Shown here in pieces: positions 15,942 through 23,324 of a DNA stretch of 64,000 nucleotides. Each line of letters begins with the position of its first letter. Within the stretch, counting starts at the first letter, position 1. Below the pieces are notes generated by a model. The model was not told the DNA's origin, did no database searches, and was given only the letters and a program-made list of their open reading frames with translations. Both the position numbers and the translations under genes were made by a program. The stretch is from Acidobacteriota bacterium (lineage in GTDB: Bacteria > Acidobacteriota > Blastocatellia > Pyrinomonadales > Pyrinomonadaceae): positions 310,001 through 374,000 of the forward strand of contig JAHBSK010000003.1 in assembly GCA_019639175.1 (NCBI GenBank), in the 5' to 3' direction.

Positions 15942-17861
15942 TCACCGCCTAACGGCGGCTTTGTCAGGACCTTTTTCGCGGAGCGGAACGGTCTGCGGAA
16001 CAAGATCGATGTCCGTCATCATTCCCGTGACCGTCAGCTCGACCGGTGCGAACTGTGTTGTCCTTGACGTTGCTGTTATGGTGTATGACCCGCCCAGCGT
16101 CAGCCCGTCAAAGCTGTAATAGCCAAACCCGTTTGTGACCGAACGCCTGACCGCGCCGCTCTGATCGGTCAGCGTGACGACCGTCTGCGGCAATGGCCTG
16201 CCGTCGCTGTTTCTGGCCTGTCCGCTGATGTTTGTGACGGCGGCAAGCTCGACCGCACGATAGGCGTCCATTTTGCCGTAGCCCCACTCCGGGTTCGGCG
16301 TCGGGCCGGTGAACGCATCGGGCCGCGATGAGATCTGAAGTATCCGTTTTATCTGAACGGCGTCAAGCAGCGGATTTCTCTCCAGCATCAGCGCGACTAC
16401 GCCGACGACCTGCGGCGCGGCGGCGCTCACCGCTCCGGCCCTGCCGTAAAGCCCGTTGCCGCCAAAAACCAGATTACCTGTCGCGGTCGCCCAGTATGAT
16501 GTCGGGCTGTAGCTGGTTATCACCAGATCGCCCGGCGCCGACAGGTCAACTATCCGGCGTCCGTCAAACGAATGTCCGACGCTGCTGCCCAGCCACAGTT
16601 CGCCGATGTTTCCCTGGCCCGTTATCGTCCGGTTGATGCCGTTGATATCGGTCCAGTTCACCTCTCCGACATAGCTATTCGGGGCAATATTGTAATGCGC
16701 CGTCGCCTGGTCAATGATGCTTCCCGGTACAACGTCATCCAGAAAACGGTTTCCGGTCATCGACATCCGCGACGGGTTCAGCGTGCCGTCAAAACGGCCA
16801 TTGGTGACGGTCGTACCCGTCAGCGTCAGCGTATATGTGCCGACCGGCCCGATGATGTCCATAAAGATCTCGCGCTTTCCGTTCTGCGCCCCGTAAAAGA
16901 CCGTTTGCGTGCCGTTGTGGTAAAAGTAGAATGTGCCGTTCGTAACCGTCGTGCGATCATTGTTGGCGGGCGGAGCGTAAGGGCCAAAACTGCCCGACGG
17001 CGTGTTCATACTGACCGTAAAACGGTCGTCGCCCGGATACCATAGGTCGAGCCGCAGCGTCCCTGCCGTCGTTTTTTCTATTCTGATGTTTCGCGTCTCG
17101 CCCTGTTGGATGACGCCGCCGGCGTGGTTCGGCGCTCCGCCGTCGTCACCCGTTCCCATTACAAAGGCGATGCCCGATTTGCCGGGGCCGACCGTTGCGT
17201 CAATGGTCCTTGAGAAAAAGCTCGTTCCGTCGGTCGGGCCGTTTATCGTCCCAAAATTCGGCAAAATAACGACCGGCATCCCAAGTTCGGCCGCTTTGTC
17301 CTTAACGAAATTCAAAGCCGGGACAATGTTGTTTTCGTTATAGAAAGCTGCCTCGGCCGGCTGGTCGCCGTGGGCCGGAGCGCCTTCGCTGGTAAATTTG
17401 ACTGAGATTATCGACGCCTTTGGTGCGACACCGCGATAGCGGCGATCAGGCAAGTTACGTCCATTGCCCGCTGCGATGGCGGTCGTGGTCGTACCGTGGC
17501 CGACGGCGTCGCGCGTCGCAAGCTGCGGGCCGCCGGTCAGCGCCGCGTTGATCTGTGCCTCGGTATAGATCGTGCCGACGCCGTATGTGTTTCCCGGAGC
17601 ATTGGCGCCCGAATTGTCCGAAAGGTCAAAGATGTATTTGATCCGTGTGGTTCCGTCCTCGTTCCTGAAATCGTTGCTTTTCCAGTCGATGCCCCGGTCG
17701 AGTATCGCGACCAGAACACCCTCGCCGCTGACGCCAAAAGCGTTAACGGCCTCATCCGTACGCGTTTCGACACGCGCCTTGTCCATCGCAAACACGCCCG
17801 CAACGGGCGAAACGGCCATAATTCCTGTTACGGCAAAGGCTAGTATCTTTTTGATATTCAT
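15942..17861 (-). CDS. Exported S8 (subtilisin-like) serine protease with CarboxypepD_reg-like domain
   Basis: 639 residues with a signal peptide (ILAFAVTGIMAVSPVAGVFA). The catalytic Asp is in VAILDRGIDW (near residue 53), His in GHGTTTTAIAAGNG (near 122) and Ser in VSAAAPQVVGVVAL (near 477). At the oxyanion position the usual SAGN motif reads MGTGDDGG, so Asp appears to replace Asn. A C-terminal regulatory-like beta domain (about 545-620, GQARNSDGRPLPQTVVTLTD, GFGYYSFDGLTLGGSYTI) follows. The ribosome site AAGGAG lies just before the ATG. Probably a secreted protease. Confidence 0.88.
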   Translation of the reverse strand: MNIKKILAFAVTGIMAVSPVAGVFAMDKARVETRTDEAVNAFGVSGEGVLVAILDRGIDWKSNDFRNEDGTTRIKYIFDLSDNSGANAPGNTYGVGTIYTEAQINAALTGGPQLATRDAVGHGTTTTAIAAGNGRNLPDRRYRGVAPKASIISVKFTSEGAPAHGDQPAEAAFYNENNIVPALNFVKDKAAELGMPVVILPNFGTINGPTDGTSFFSRTIDATVGPGKSGIAFVMGTGDDGGAPNHAGGVIQQGETRNIRIEKTTAGTLRLDLWYPGDDRFTVSMNTPSGSFGPYAPPANNDRTTVTNGTFYFYHNGTQTVFYGAQNGKREIFMDIIGPVGTYTLTLTGTTVTNGRFDGTLNPSRMSMTGNRFLDDVVPGSIIDQATAHYNIAPNSYVGEVNWTDINGINRTITGQGNIGELWLGSSVGHSFDGRRIVDLSAPGDLVITSYSPTSYWATATGNLVFGGNGLYGRAGAVSAAAPQVVGVVALMLERNPLLDAVQIKRILQISSRPDAFTGPTPNPEWGYGKMDAYRAVELAAVTNISGQARNSDGRPLPQTVVTLTDQSGAVRRSVTNGFGYYSFDGLTLGGSYTITATSRTTQFAPVELTVTGMMTDIDLVPQTVPLREKGPDKAAVRR

Positions 17862-17992
17862 TTTGGGGGACTCCTTGTGTTCAGGGTGTTTGCGGCACCG
17901 ATGTCAGAGGCGTCGGCCTCGGCGTCCGCATATTTTTTTCATGCTTTAATTGAGAAAGCGACGAAACCGCGTGGGATAGGACAACAAAAATG

Positions 17993-18018
17993 TCCGGGAA
18001 ATGCATTATTTTCCCGGA
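17993..18018. repeat. Short hairpin upstream of the subtilase gene
   Basis: TCCGGGAAA (17993-18001) pairs with TTTCCCGGA (18010-18018). It lies in the divergent gap between the subtilase and zinc-ribbon genes; role unknown. Confidence 0.5.
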
Positions 18019-18027
18019 TGCTTGTAG

Positions 18028-18166
18028 AGAGCTTTGAAAAACCAGACATCTTTCTTCGAAATAAGTGAAAAGTGAGAAGTTACAAGTAAAAATGCCGGAG
18101 AACCTTTCACTTTTCACCTATCACTTGTCACTTATTCCGACATAGGTCTGTTTTTCAAAGAACTCT
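18028..18166. repeat. Long hairpin whose arms have 7-bp periodicity
   Basis: The outer arms agagctttgaaaaacc and tttttcaaagaactct pair. Inside them the left arm aataagtgaaaagtgagaag pairs with a right arm made of units tttcact, tttcacc, tatcact, tgtcact, tattcc. The heptad pattern links it to the arrays near 9 kb, and its edge TTCGAAATAAGT links it to 6960-7049. It fills most of the 17862-18230 gap. Confidence 0.75.
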
Positions 18167-18230
18167 TGTATTAACAGCCTTCGATTTATTTGAAACTGTC
18201 GAGTATTATCGTTCGTTAGAGGCAGTAACG

Positions 18231-18845
18231 ATGTTTTGTCCTGATTGCGGAATAGAGGAACGCCATTCCAACCAGTTTTGCCGCGCGTGCGGCAGCGACC
18301 TGCGGCGCGTTCGCACCATTATGGCCGCACCGGACAGCGTCACGGCCTCGGCATCCGGCGCCAGAGAAGAGATCGGCAGAGCAGTAGCTGACCGCATCAG
18401 GCAGATGAGTTCGGCAAAAGAGCTTGCAAAGGTTACGGAAGAAGTTCTGCCTGAAATCGAAAAATTCCTCGAATCGCCTGAGGAAAAACGCCTGCGGCGA
18501 ATGCGTGTGGGAACGATACTGTCATCTGTCGGGCTTGGCGCCGCCATCGGGATGCTGCTGGTCAGTTTTTTGATGCAGGATGAGGATATCCTCTTTCTCG
18601 CGGGGCTTGGCGTAGTGGCATTTTTTATCGGCCTCGGTTTTCTCCTGAACGGCTTTTTCCTTTCCGTCCCGCGCAAGGCGATAGAGGACAGATCGTCAGA
18701 CGCCGATGCCCAACGCCGCCTCGACCTTGAGGCAAACTACACCTCCGAGCTAAAACTCCCCGACGCTCCCGCCCAAGCCCACGGCTTCGCCTCCGTCACC
18801 GAACACACGACCCGGCATCTTAAAGAAACAGAACCGAAACACTAA
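18231..18845 (+). CDS. Zinc-ribbon protein with two transmembrane helices
   Basis: 204 residues. A four-Cys zinc ribbon opens the protein (CPDCGIEE...FCRACGSDL, residues 3-23). A helical region follows (AKELAKVTEEVLPEIEKFLE). Two adjacent hydrophobic segments lie at about 100-145 (ILSSVGLGAAIGMLLVSFLM and ILFLAGLGVVAFFIGLGFLL). The cytoplasmic tail is acidic. Similar zinc-ribbon membrane proteins are common in environmental bacteria and have no assigned function. Confidence 0.7.
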   Translation: MFCPDCGIEERHSNQFCRACGSDLRRVRTIMAAPDSVTASASGAREEIGRAVADRIRQMSSAKELAKVTEEVLPEIEKFLESPEEKRLRRMRVGTILSSVGLGAAIGMLLVSFLMQDEDILFLAGLGVVAFFIGLGFLLNGFFLSVPRKAIEDRSSDADAQRRLDLEANYTSELKLPDAPAQAHGFASVTEHTTRHLKETEPKH

Positions 18846-18870
18846 TGCCGGATAGAGCGACCAAAACCAT

Positions 18871-18937
18871 CTCTGCGTCCTCAGCGGACTCTGCGTTAAA
18901 AAAACTATTAAACGCAGAGTTCGCAAAGATCGCAGAG
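18871..18937. repeat. Palindromic 'cgcagag' repeat between convergent genes
   Basis: ctctgcgtcctcagcggact followed by ctgcgtt pairs with aacgcagagttcgcaaagat and the closing cgcagag. It lies between two convergent genes, so it could terminate both. The layout is that of a dispersed intergenic repeat. Confidence 0.6.
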
Positions 18938-18949
18938 TGTATAAACCCT

Positions 18950-19666
18950 TTACTTCACACTTGCATGAGATATTGACTGATGGATCTGTGCGGGTACTCG
19001 ATGTACAAAGACGCGGTAAGGATGATTGTATCGGGGAATATCCTTTGCGGCATAGCCAGAGATCATAAAAACAAATCTCAGGGTAACCTCGGTCTCTTGA
19101 ATTATATTAGCAGGGTCGAACTCAAATGCTCTGGCCGCAATGACCGAGGTCGGACGAAGCAAAGGATGACCGCTAACCGCTTTTGCGGAAGTAACTTTGC
19201 CTTCTTTATCAACCGATACTTTGACCTCGACCTCTCCGCCGGCCCTTATTGCCCTTGCCGCGGGCGGATAGTCCGGAGTCGAGTATTTTACCACTTTGGG
19301 ATAATCAGAATTAGCACGATCAGTCTCCAGCAGATCGATGCGGGCAACCAATTTAAGAAACTCAGGATTAGGCTCATTTTGCCTGATGGTTATAAATACC
19401 CTGAACTTGTCTTGTGAGATGTCATTTGCGGTCAGCACATAGTCGCCGTAGTGGAGAACTATCTTAAACTCGCCATTGATATCAGTAGTTGTTAATATTT
19501 TTCGTTCGTTCCTATGAAATTCCAAAGCTAAATTTGGAATGACCTCTCCTTTCTCATTTCGGACAACACCCGCAAGATCAAAATTGATCTGCACGCCTTT
19601 TTGAGCACAAAGCTCCGGAGCACACAGAAGTAGCAGCATCGAGATGGTAAATATAAACTTCCGCAT
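18950..19666 (-). CDS. Exported protein with CarboxypepD_reg-like and TonB C-terminal domains
   Basis: 238 residues from Met at 19666, with a signal peptide (MRKFIFTISMLLLLCAPELC). A regulatory-like beta domain comes first (about 28-100, LAGVVRNEKGEVIPNLALEF, DINGEFKIVLHYGDY). A TonB-C-type domain follows (about 135-205, PDYPPAARAIRAGGEVEVKV, GKVTSAKAVSGHPLL). It resembles the protein at 11467-12471 in its second part. There is no transmembrane anchor, so a TonB energy-transduction role is doubtful. Confidence 0.68.
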   Translation of the reverse strand: MRKFIFTISMLLLLCAPELCAQKGVQINFDLAGVVRNEKGEVIPNLALEFHRNERKILTTTDINGEFKIVLHYGDYVLTANDISQDKFRVFITIRQNEPNPEFLKLVARIDLLETDRANSDYPKVVKYSTPDYPPAARAIRAGGEVEVKVSVDKEGKVTSAKAVSGHPLLRPTSVIAARAFEFDPANIIQETEVTLRFVFMISGYAAKDIPRYNHPYRVFVHRVPAQIHQSISHASVK

Positions 19667-19838
19667 ATTTTGGGAAAAGATGCCGCACAACCACTATTAG
19701 TTGCAATTCGGGTATTTAAATTTATGTGCTGCCTATTGATATATCGCCTTAGGCCCCATACGGCGGTCAAGGGTGCTCGTGGTAGTGCGGCAGAAGACGG
19801 TCGGAGGCGCCGACCTGGCATAACGATGGGTGGAAAAA

Positions 19839-19870
19839 GAACCCGGTCGCTGCCGCTCCCGGTTCTGACC
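19839..19870 (-). repeat. 32-bp dispersed repeat, identical inverted copy at 63153-63184
   Basis: Read on the minus strand it begins GGTCAGAACCGGGAGCGGCA and ends GCGACCGGGTTC. The plus strand at 63153-63184 is identical over all 32 bases. AACCGG and CCGGGTT can pair with one bulge. Confidence 0.85.
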
Positions 19871-19880
19871 GGCATCAGCA

Positions 19881-19908
19881 ACTCCGGACTCAAGACTCCA
19901 GACTCAAC
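19881..19908. repeat. Short heptanucleotide array (four units)
   Basis: actccgg, actcaag, actccag, actcaac: the same 7-bp type as 9190-9217 (ctccaga, ctcaaga). It lies directly after the 32-bp dispersed repeat. Confidence 0.7.
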
Positions 19909-19957
19909 ACACCGGATTGTTAATTAAAAGTCCGGCGTTTACAATTAAGTTTCATTT

Positions 19958-21733
19958 ATGGATGTTTATTTTCAGCTTGTCACGGATGCCGAGGCGGTAA
20001 AGGCCGCGTGCGAGCGGCTTTCGGCGGAGGAAACGCTTGGCTTTGACACGGAAACGACCGAGCTTGACCCGCATGACGGCGATCTGCGGCTTGTTCAGTT
20101 CAGTTCGGGCAAAGGTTCGGTGATATTCGACATGCTTCCCTTTCGCGAAAAGGGCGGCGTTCGCGAAAACGCGGAGCTTGCGCCGCTGCGTGACCTGATA
20201 GCGAGCGAAAGACACAGAAAGGTCGTTCATAATGCAAAATTTGACGCCAAATGGGTGCGGCATCATCTCGGCTGCGAACTGGGCGGCGTTTTTGACACTT
20301 ATCTGGCAAGCCTGCTGATAGCGGCGGGCGAGACCGAGCGTCGGCATTCTTTGGCGGACGTGGCGCAGTTCTTTACCGGCGTTGAATTGGACAAAAGCGA
20401 GCAGGTCAGCGACTGGGCATCGCCGGAGCTTTCGCAATCACAGCTTGAATATGCCGCGCGCGATGCCGCCGTTCTGCTGCCGCTGCACCGGCAGATGGCT
20501 GACAGGCTAAAGGCCGATGACCTCGAACGTGTCGCCGAACTGGAATTTGAGACGGTCGTTCCGGTCGCGGAAATGGAGCTGAACGGATTTTTCCTCGATG
20601 AAGAGCGATGGCGGGAACGACTGACCGAGGTCAAGGCGGTGGCGGAAAAAAAGGCCGAGGAACTTCAGGATCTGCTTGCGGCCGGTGTTGCCCAGGCGAC
20701 ATTGTTCGGCCGGACGGAGATAAATCTTGATTCGCACACACAGGTCATGGGCGCTCTTTTGAACCTCGGCATCCCGATGCCGGAAAGCACGCGTGCGTGG
20801 CAGCTTCAGCCGCTGGCAGGAAAATATCCGCCCGTGGCAAAATTGCTCGAATATCGCGAGGTGCAAAAGGCCGCGACCAGCTTTGGCGAGAACATCCTTG
20901 AATTTGTCCGCCCGGACACAGGACGCGTTCATGCCGATTTTCGCCAGATCGGGGCGCCGACGGGACGCTTTTCCTGCTCGCACCCAAACCTGCAGCAGAT
21001 ACCGCACGAAACGAAATACCGCAGGTGCTTTCGCGCTTCCGAAGGGAAAAAGCTTGTCATCGCCGACTATTCCCAGATCGAGCTGAGGATATTGGCTGAT
21101 TTTTCGGATGACTCGGCATTTATCGAAGCGTTCGTTTCCGGCCAGGATTTTCACACGATGACGGCGGCACAGGTCTTTAAGGTAAAACCCGAAGAGGTCA
21201 CGGCGGAACAAAGGTCTTTCGCCAAACGTCTGAATTTCGGCATCGTTTACGGTGTCGGCGCTTCGCGGTTCGGGCTGATGACGGGGCTTTCGCAAACGGA
21301 CGCCGAGAACACGATGCGAAAATATTTCAGCACTTATCGAAAGCTGGACGAATATCTGCGCACATCAGCCGCAAAGGTCACGGATGAGCGCATTGCACGA
21401 ACCGCATCAGGCAGAACGCTCAAGCTGCGGTTCGACGCCGCCAATCGGCAGGAGGTCGGCGCCGCCCGCCGCTACGGCGTGAACATGCCGATACAGGGAA
21501 CGTCCGCCGATATTCTGAAGCGCTCGCTGCGGCTGCTGCATGACGACCTGCGAAGCACTTCGGGCAAGCTGGTCAACATCGTTCACGACGAGGTCATCGT
21601 CGAATGCGATGCACAGGAAGCTGACACCATCGCTGCAACGCTGGAAAGCGCAATGGTCCGCGGCGGCGAGGAATATGTGAGAAAGGTTCCGGTAAAGGTC
21701 GATGTCAATGTTTCGGACGAATGGACAAAATAA
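19958..21733 (+). CDS. Family A DNA polymerase with 3'-5' exonuclease domain, no 5' nuclease
   Basis: 591 residues. The exonuclease I motif DTETTELDP sits near residue 29, with further exonuclease motifs at HNAKFDAKW and the YAARDAAVLL block. Polymerase motif A is ADYSQIELR (near 367), motif B RSFAKRLNFGIVYG (near 419) and motif C VHDEVIVEC (near 543). E. coli PolI has about 928 residues, and the N-terminal 5'-3' FEN-type domain is absent here. The likely function is repair synthesis with proofreading. Whether a separate full-length PolI exists cannot be seen in this window. Confidence 0.9.
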   Translation: MDVYFQLVTDAEAVKAACERLSAEETLGFDTETTELDPHDGDLRLVQFSSGKGSVIFDMLPFREKGGVRENAELAPLRDLIASERHRKVVHNAKFDAKWVRHHLGCELGGVFDTYLASLLIAAGETERRHSLADVAQFFTGVELDKSEQVSDWASPELSQSQLEYAARDAAVLLPLHRQMADRLKADDLERVAELEFETVVPVAEMELNGFFLDEERWRERLTEVKAVAEKKAEELQDLLAAGVAQATLFGRTEINLDSHTQVMGALLNLGIPMPESTRAWQLQPLAGKYPPVAKLLEYREVQKAATSFGENILEFVRPDTGRVHADFRQIGAPTGRFSCSHPNLQQIPHETKYRRCFRASEGKKLVIADYSQIELRILADFSDDSAFIEAFVSGQDFHTMTAAQVFKVKPEEVTAEQRSFAKRLNFGIVYGVGASRFGLMTGLSQTDAENTMRKYFSTYRKLDEYLRTSAAKVTDERIARTASGRTLKLRFDAANRQEVGAARRYGVNMPIQGTSADILKRSLRLLHDDLRSTSGKLVNIVHDEVIVECDAQEADTIAATLESAMVRGGEEYVRKVPVKVDVNVSDEWTK

Positions 21734-21760
21734 ACAAAAACCGCCCGCAGAAAGTTTTTT

Positions 21761-21861
21761 GAACACGGATCGGACGGATAAGACGGATCTTCACGGATAG
21801 AAAATTATGATCTGATCTTTTCGTTCCGTGATGATTCGTTGTATCCGTTTTATCTGCGTTC
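21761..21861. repeat. Second 'acacggat' palindrome, between convergent genes
   Basis: gaacacggatcggacggata pairs imperfectly with atccgttttatctgcgttc, with cttcacggat and ttccgtgatg inside. The left arm matches the left arm of the element at 3461-3563. It may terminate both flanking genes. Confidence 0.65.
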
Positions 21862-21865
21862 CGGC

Positions 21866-22609
21866 CTAGGACGCGGCGGCCTCTGCCTCTGATGCGGCCG
21901 GTGCGGTCGCAATGAACAATATCCTCGAGCAATTCTCGCACGTGACCACGCTGTTCATCCGCTTGACCTCTAGCTGCATCTGCGGCCTCAGCGACATAAA
22001 ACATGCCGAACACGAACCGTTGATGACCTCGGCAACGGCAATGCCGTCGCGGCTACGCTGGACCAGGCGGTTGTAAACCGACGCCAGATGAGGCGGCAGC
22101 GTGGCAAAGACCTCGGCCCGCTTTTTCTCCTCGCTCTGAAATTCGGCGCGTGCCGTTTCCAGCCCGTTGTCAAATGACGCAATGCCCTCTGCCCTTTTGG
22201 AATCCATCGTGTTTATCTCTTCGGCGCGAGATTCAAGCTCTTTTTCGATCTCCTCAAAAGCCGTGAGCTTTTCAACGATCTCGCCCTCAAATGCCGCGAT
22301 CTGTTTTTGCAGGGCGTCAGTTTCACGCATTGCCGTTTCATATTCTTTCTGATTTTGTGCGTGTTTCAGGTTGCGCTCGGCTCGTTCCAGATACGACCGG
22401 TTCTCGGCTATCTGGTTTTCCAGAGTGGTGCGTTCTGCCGTGTTCTTGTCGCGCCGGTCCTGTACCTCCCTAATGGAAAAAGCGTGCTGGTCGAACTCCT
22501 GTTCAATCTCAGCACGCTTTTCATCAGCCGTCTCAATTATATTTTTTAATCTTCTGAGGTTCGTGTCCGTCCTCTGAAGTTCTATTAATTTCTCTAACTC
22601 TGATCTCAC
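21866..22609 (-). CDS. Coiled-coil protein with C-terminal C4-type zinc ribbon
   Basis: About 248 residues from a GTG at 22609, preferred because GGGAGA lies 11 bp upstream. The frame is open further, to an ATG at 22666. Most of the chain is a long antiparallel coiled coil (ELEKLIELQRTDTNLRRLK, ERNLKHAQNQKEYETAMRE). The end is a four-Cys ribbon (GSCSACFMSL and VTCENCSRILF). This architecture is the bacterial zf-RING_7/CdsZ-like family, common next to NIF3 and DNA-metabolism genes; its exact role is not settled. Confidence 0.8.
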   Translation of the reverse strand: MRSELEKLIELQRTDTNLRRLKNIIETADEKRAEIEQEFDQHAFSIREVQDRRDKNTAERTTLENQIAENRSYLERAERNLKHAQNQKEYETAMRETDALQKQIAAFEGEIVEKLTAFEEIEKELESRAEEINTMDSKRAEGIASFDNGLETARAEFQSEEKKRAEVFATLPPHLASVYNRLVQRSRDGIAVAEVINGSCSACFMSLRPQMQLEVKRMNSVVTCENCSRILFIATAPAASEAEAAAS

Positions 22610-22694
22610 TTTTATTAAATTCTCCCGTAAAAAACTGTCAATGGAAGATTTTAATACAAAAAGCACTAAAATTTAAAGTTGGTTAACACGAGTG

Positions 22695-23210
22695 TCATCT
22701 TCCGTGAAAGATCATTAGGTGGCGTTCGATGTCGGCTGAGGAAAATGACGAAGCTATTTTTTCTTCTACAATGACCGCCCAATCGACGGTTCCCCCCATG
22801 CGGTAAAGCCCGATATCCATATTCTTTTTCGGCATTCCGAAATGGCTGATCCGTGCAAATGCCAGCGCCCCGCCGCGCATAAAACCGTCAGAAGGCGTTC
22901 GCGTCCAACCCGCCTCAACGGCCAGACATCTAACACCGCGTCGCACTTCGATCCGGGTTCCGACCATGTTCGCCTTAAAGGCTGAGAAGCTGTGCGGATC
23001 GATCCTTTCAATATCGATCGCGTTCCCGTTGCGGAGCGGATCGGACGCGATGGCGATGACCTCGTTCATCAGCCATTTGACGGCCGTGCGGCGGATGGCG
23101 TCGTTCGATGAGCGGAGCGCAAGATAATCATGGACGTCCGACCGGCCCGTGTGCCGAGCGGCGTCTTTTGCCCGGGCTATCAGAATTTCCCATTCGTCCT
23201 CCAATTCGCT
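22695..23210 (-). CDS. Conserved-looking hypothetical protein
   Basis: 171 residues from Met 23210 (MSELEDEWEILI). The frame extends 26 codons further but those look non-coding. No signal peptide or membrane helix. Features include a helical N-terminus (HDYLALRSSNDAIRRTAVKW) and a beta-rich middle with GTRIEVRRGVRCLAVEAGWT and GFMRGGALAFARISHFG. No family recognised. It starts about 115 bp from the divergent large TPR gene. Confidence 0.55.
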   Translation of the reverse strand, partial: SELEDEWEILIARAKDAARHTGRSDVHDYLALRSSNDAIRRTAVKWLMNEVIAIASDPLRNGNAIDIERIDPHSFSAFKANMVGTRIEVRRGVRCLAVEAGWTRTPSDGFMRGGALAFARISHFGMPKKNMDIGLYRMGGTVDWAVIVEEKIASSFSSADIERHLMIFHGR

Positions 23211-23324
23211 CATAGCGAGAGGATAGATGCTAAAGGGGTCGAAAATCAATTTCGTGGTAAAATATTCGTCTTTATGACAGTCGGCCATTCAATCTTTTCG
23301 GGCGGCATTTTAAGGAGCAGATCG

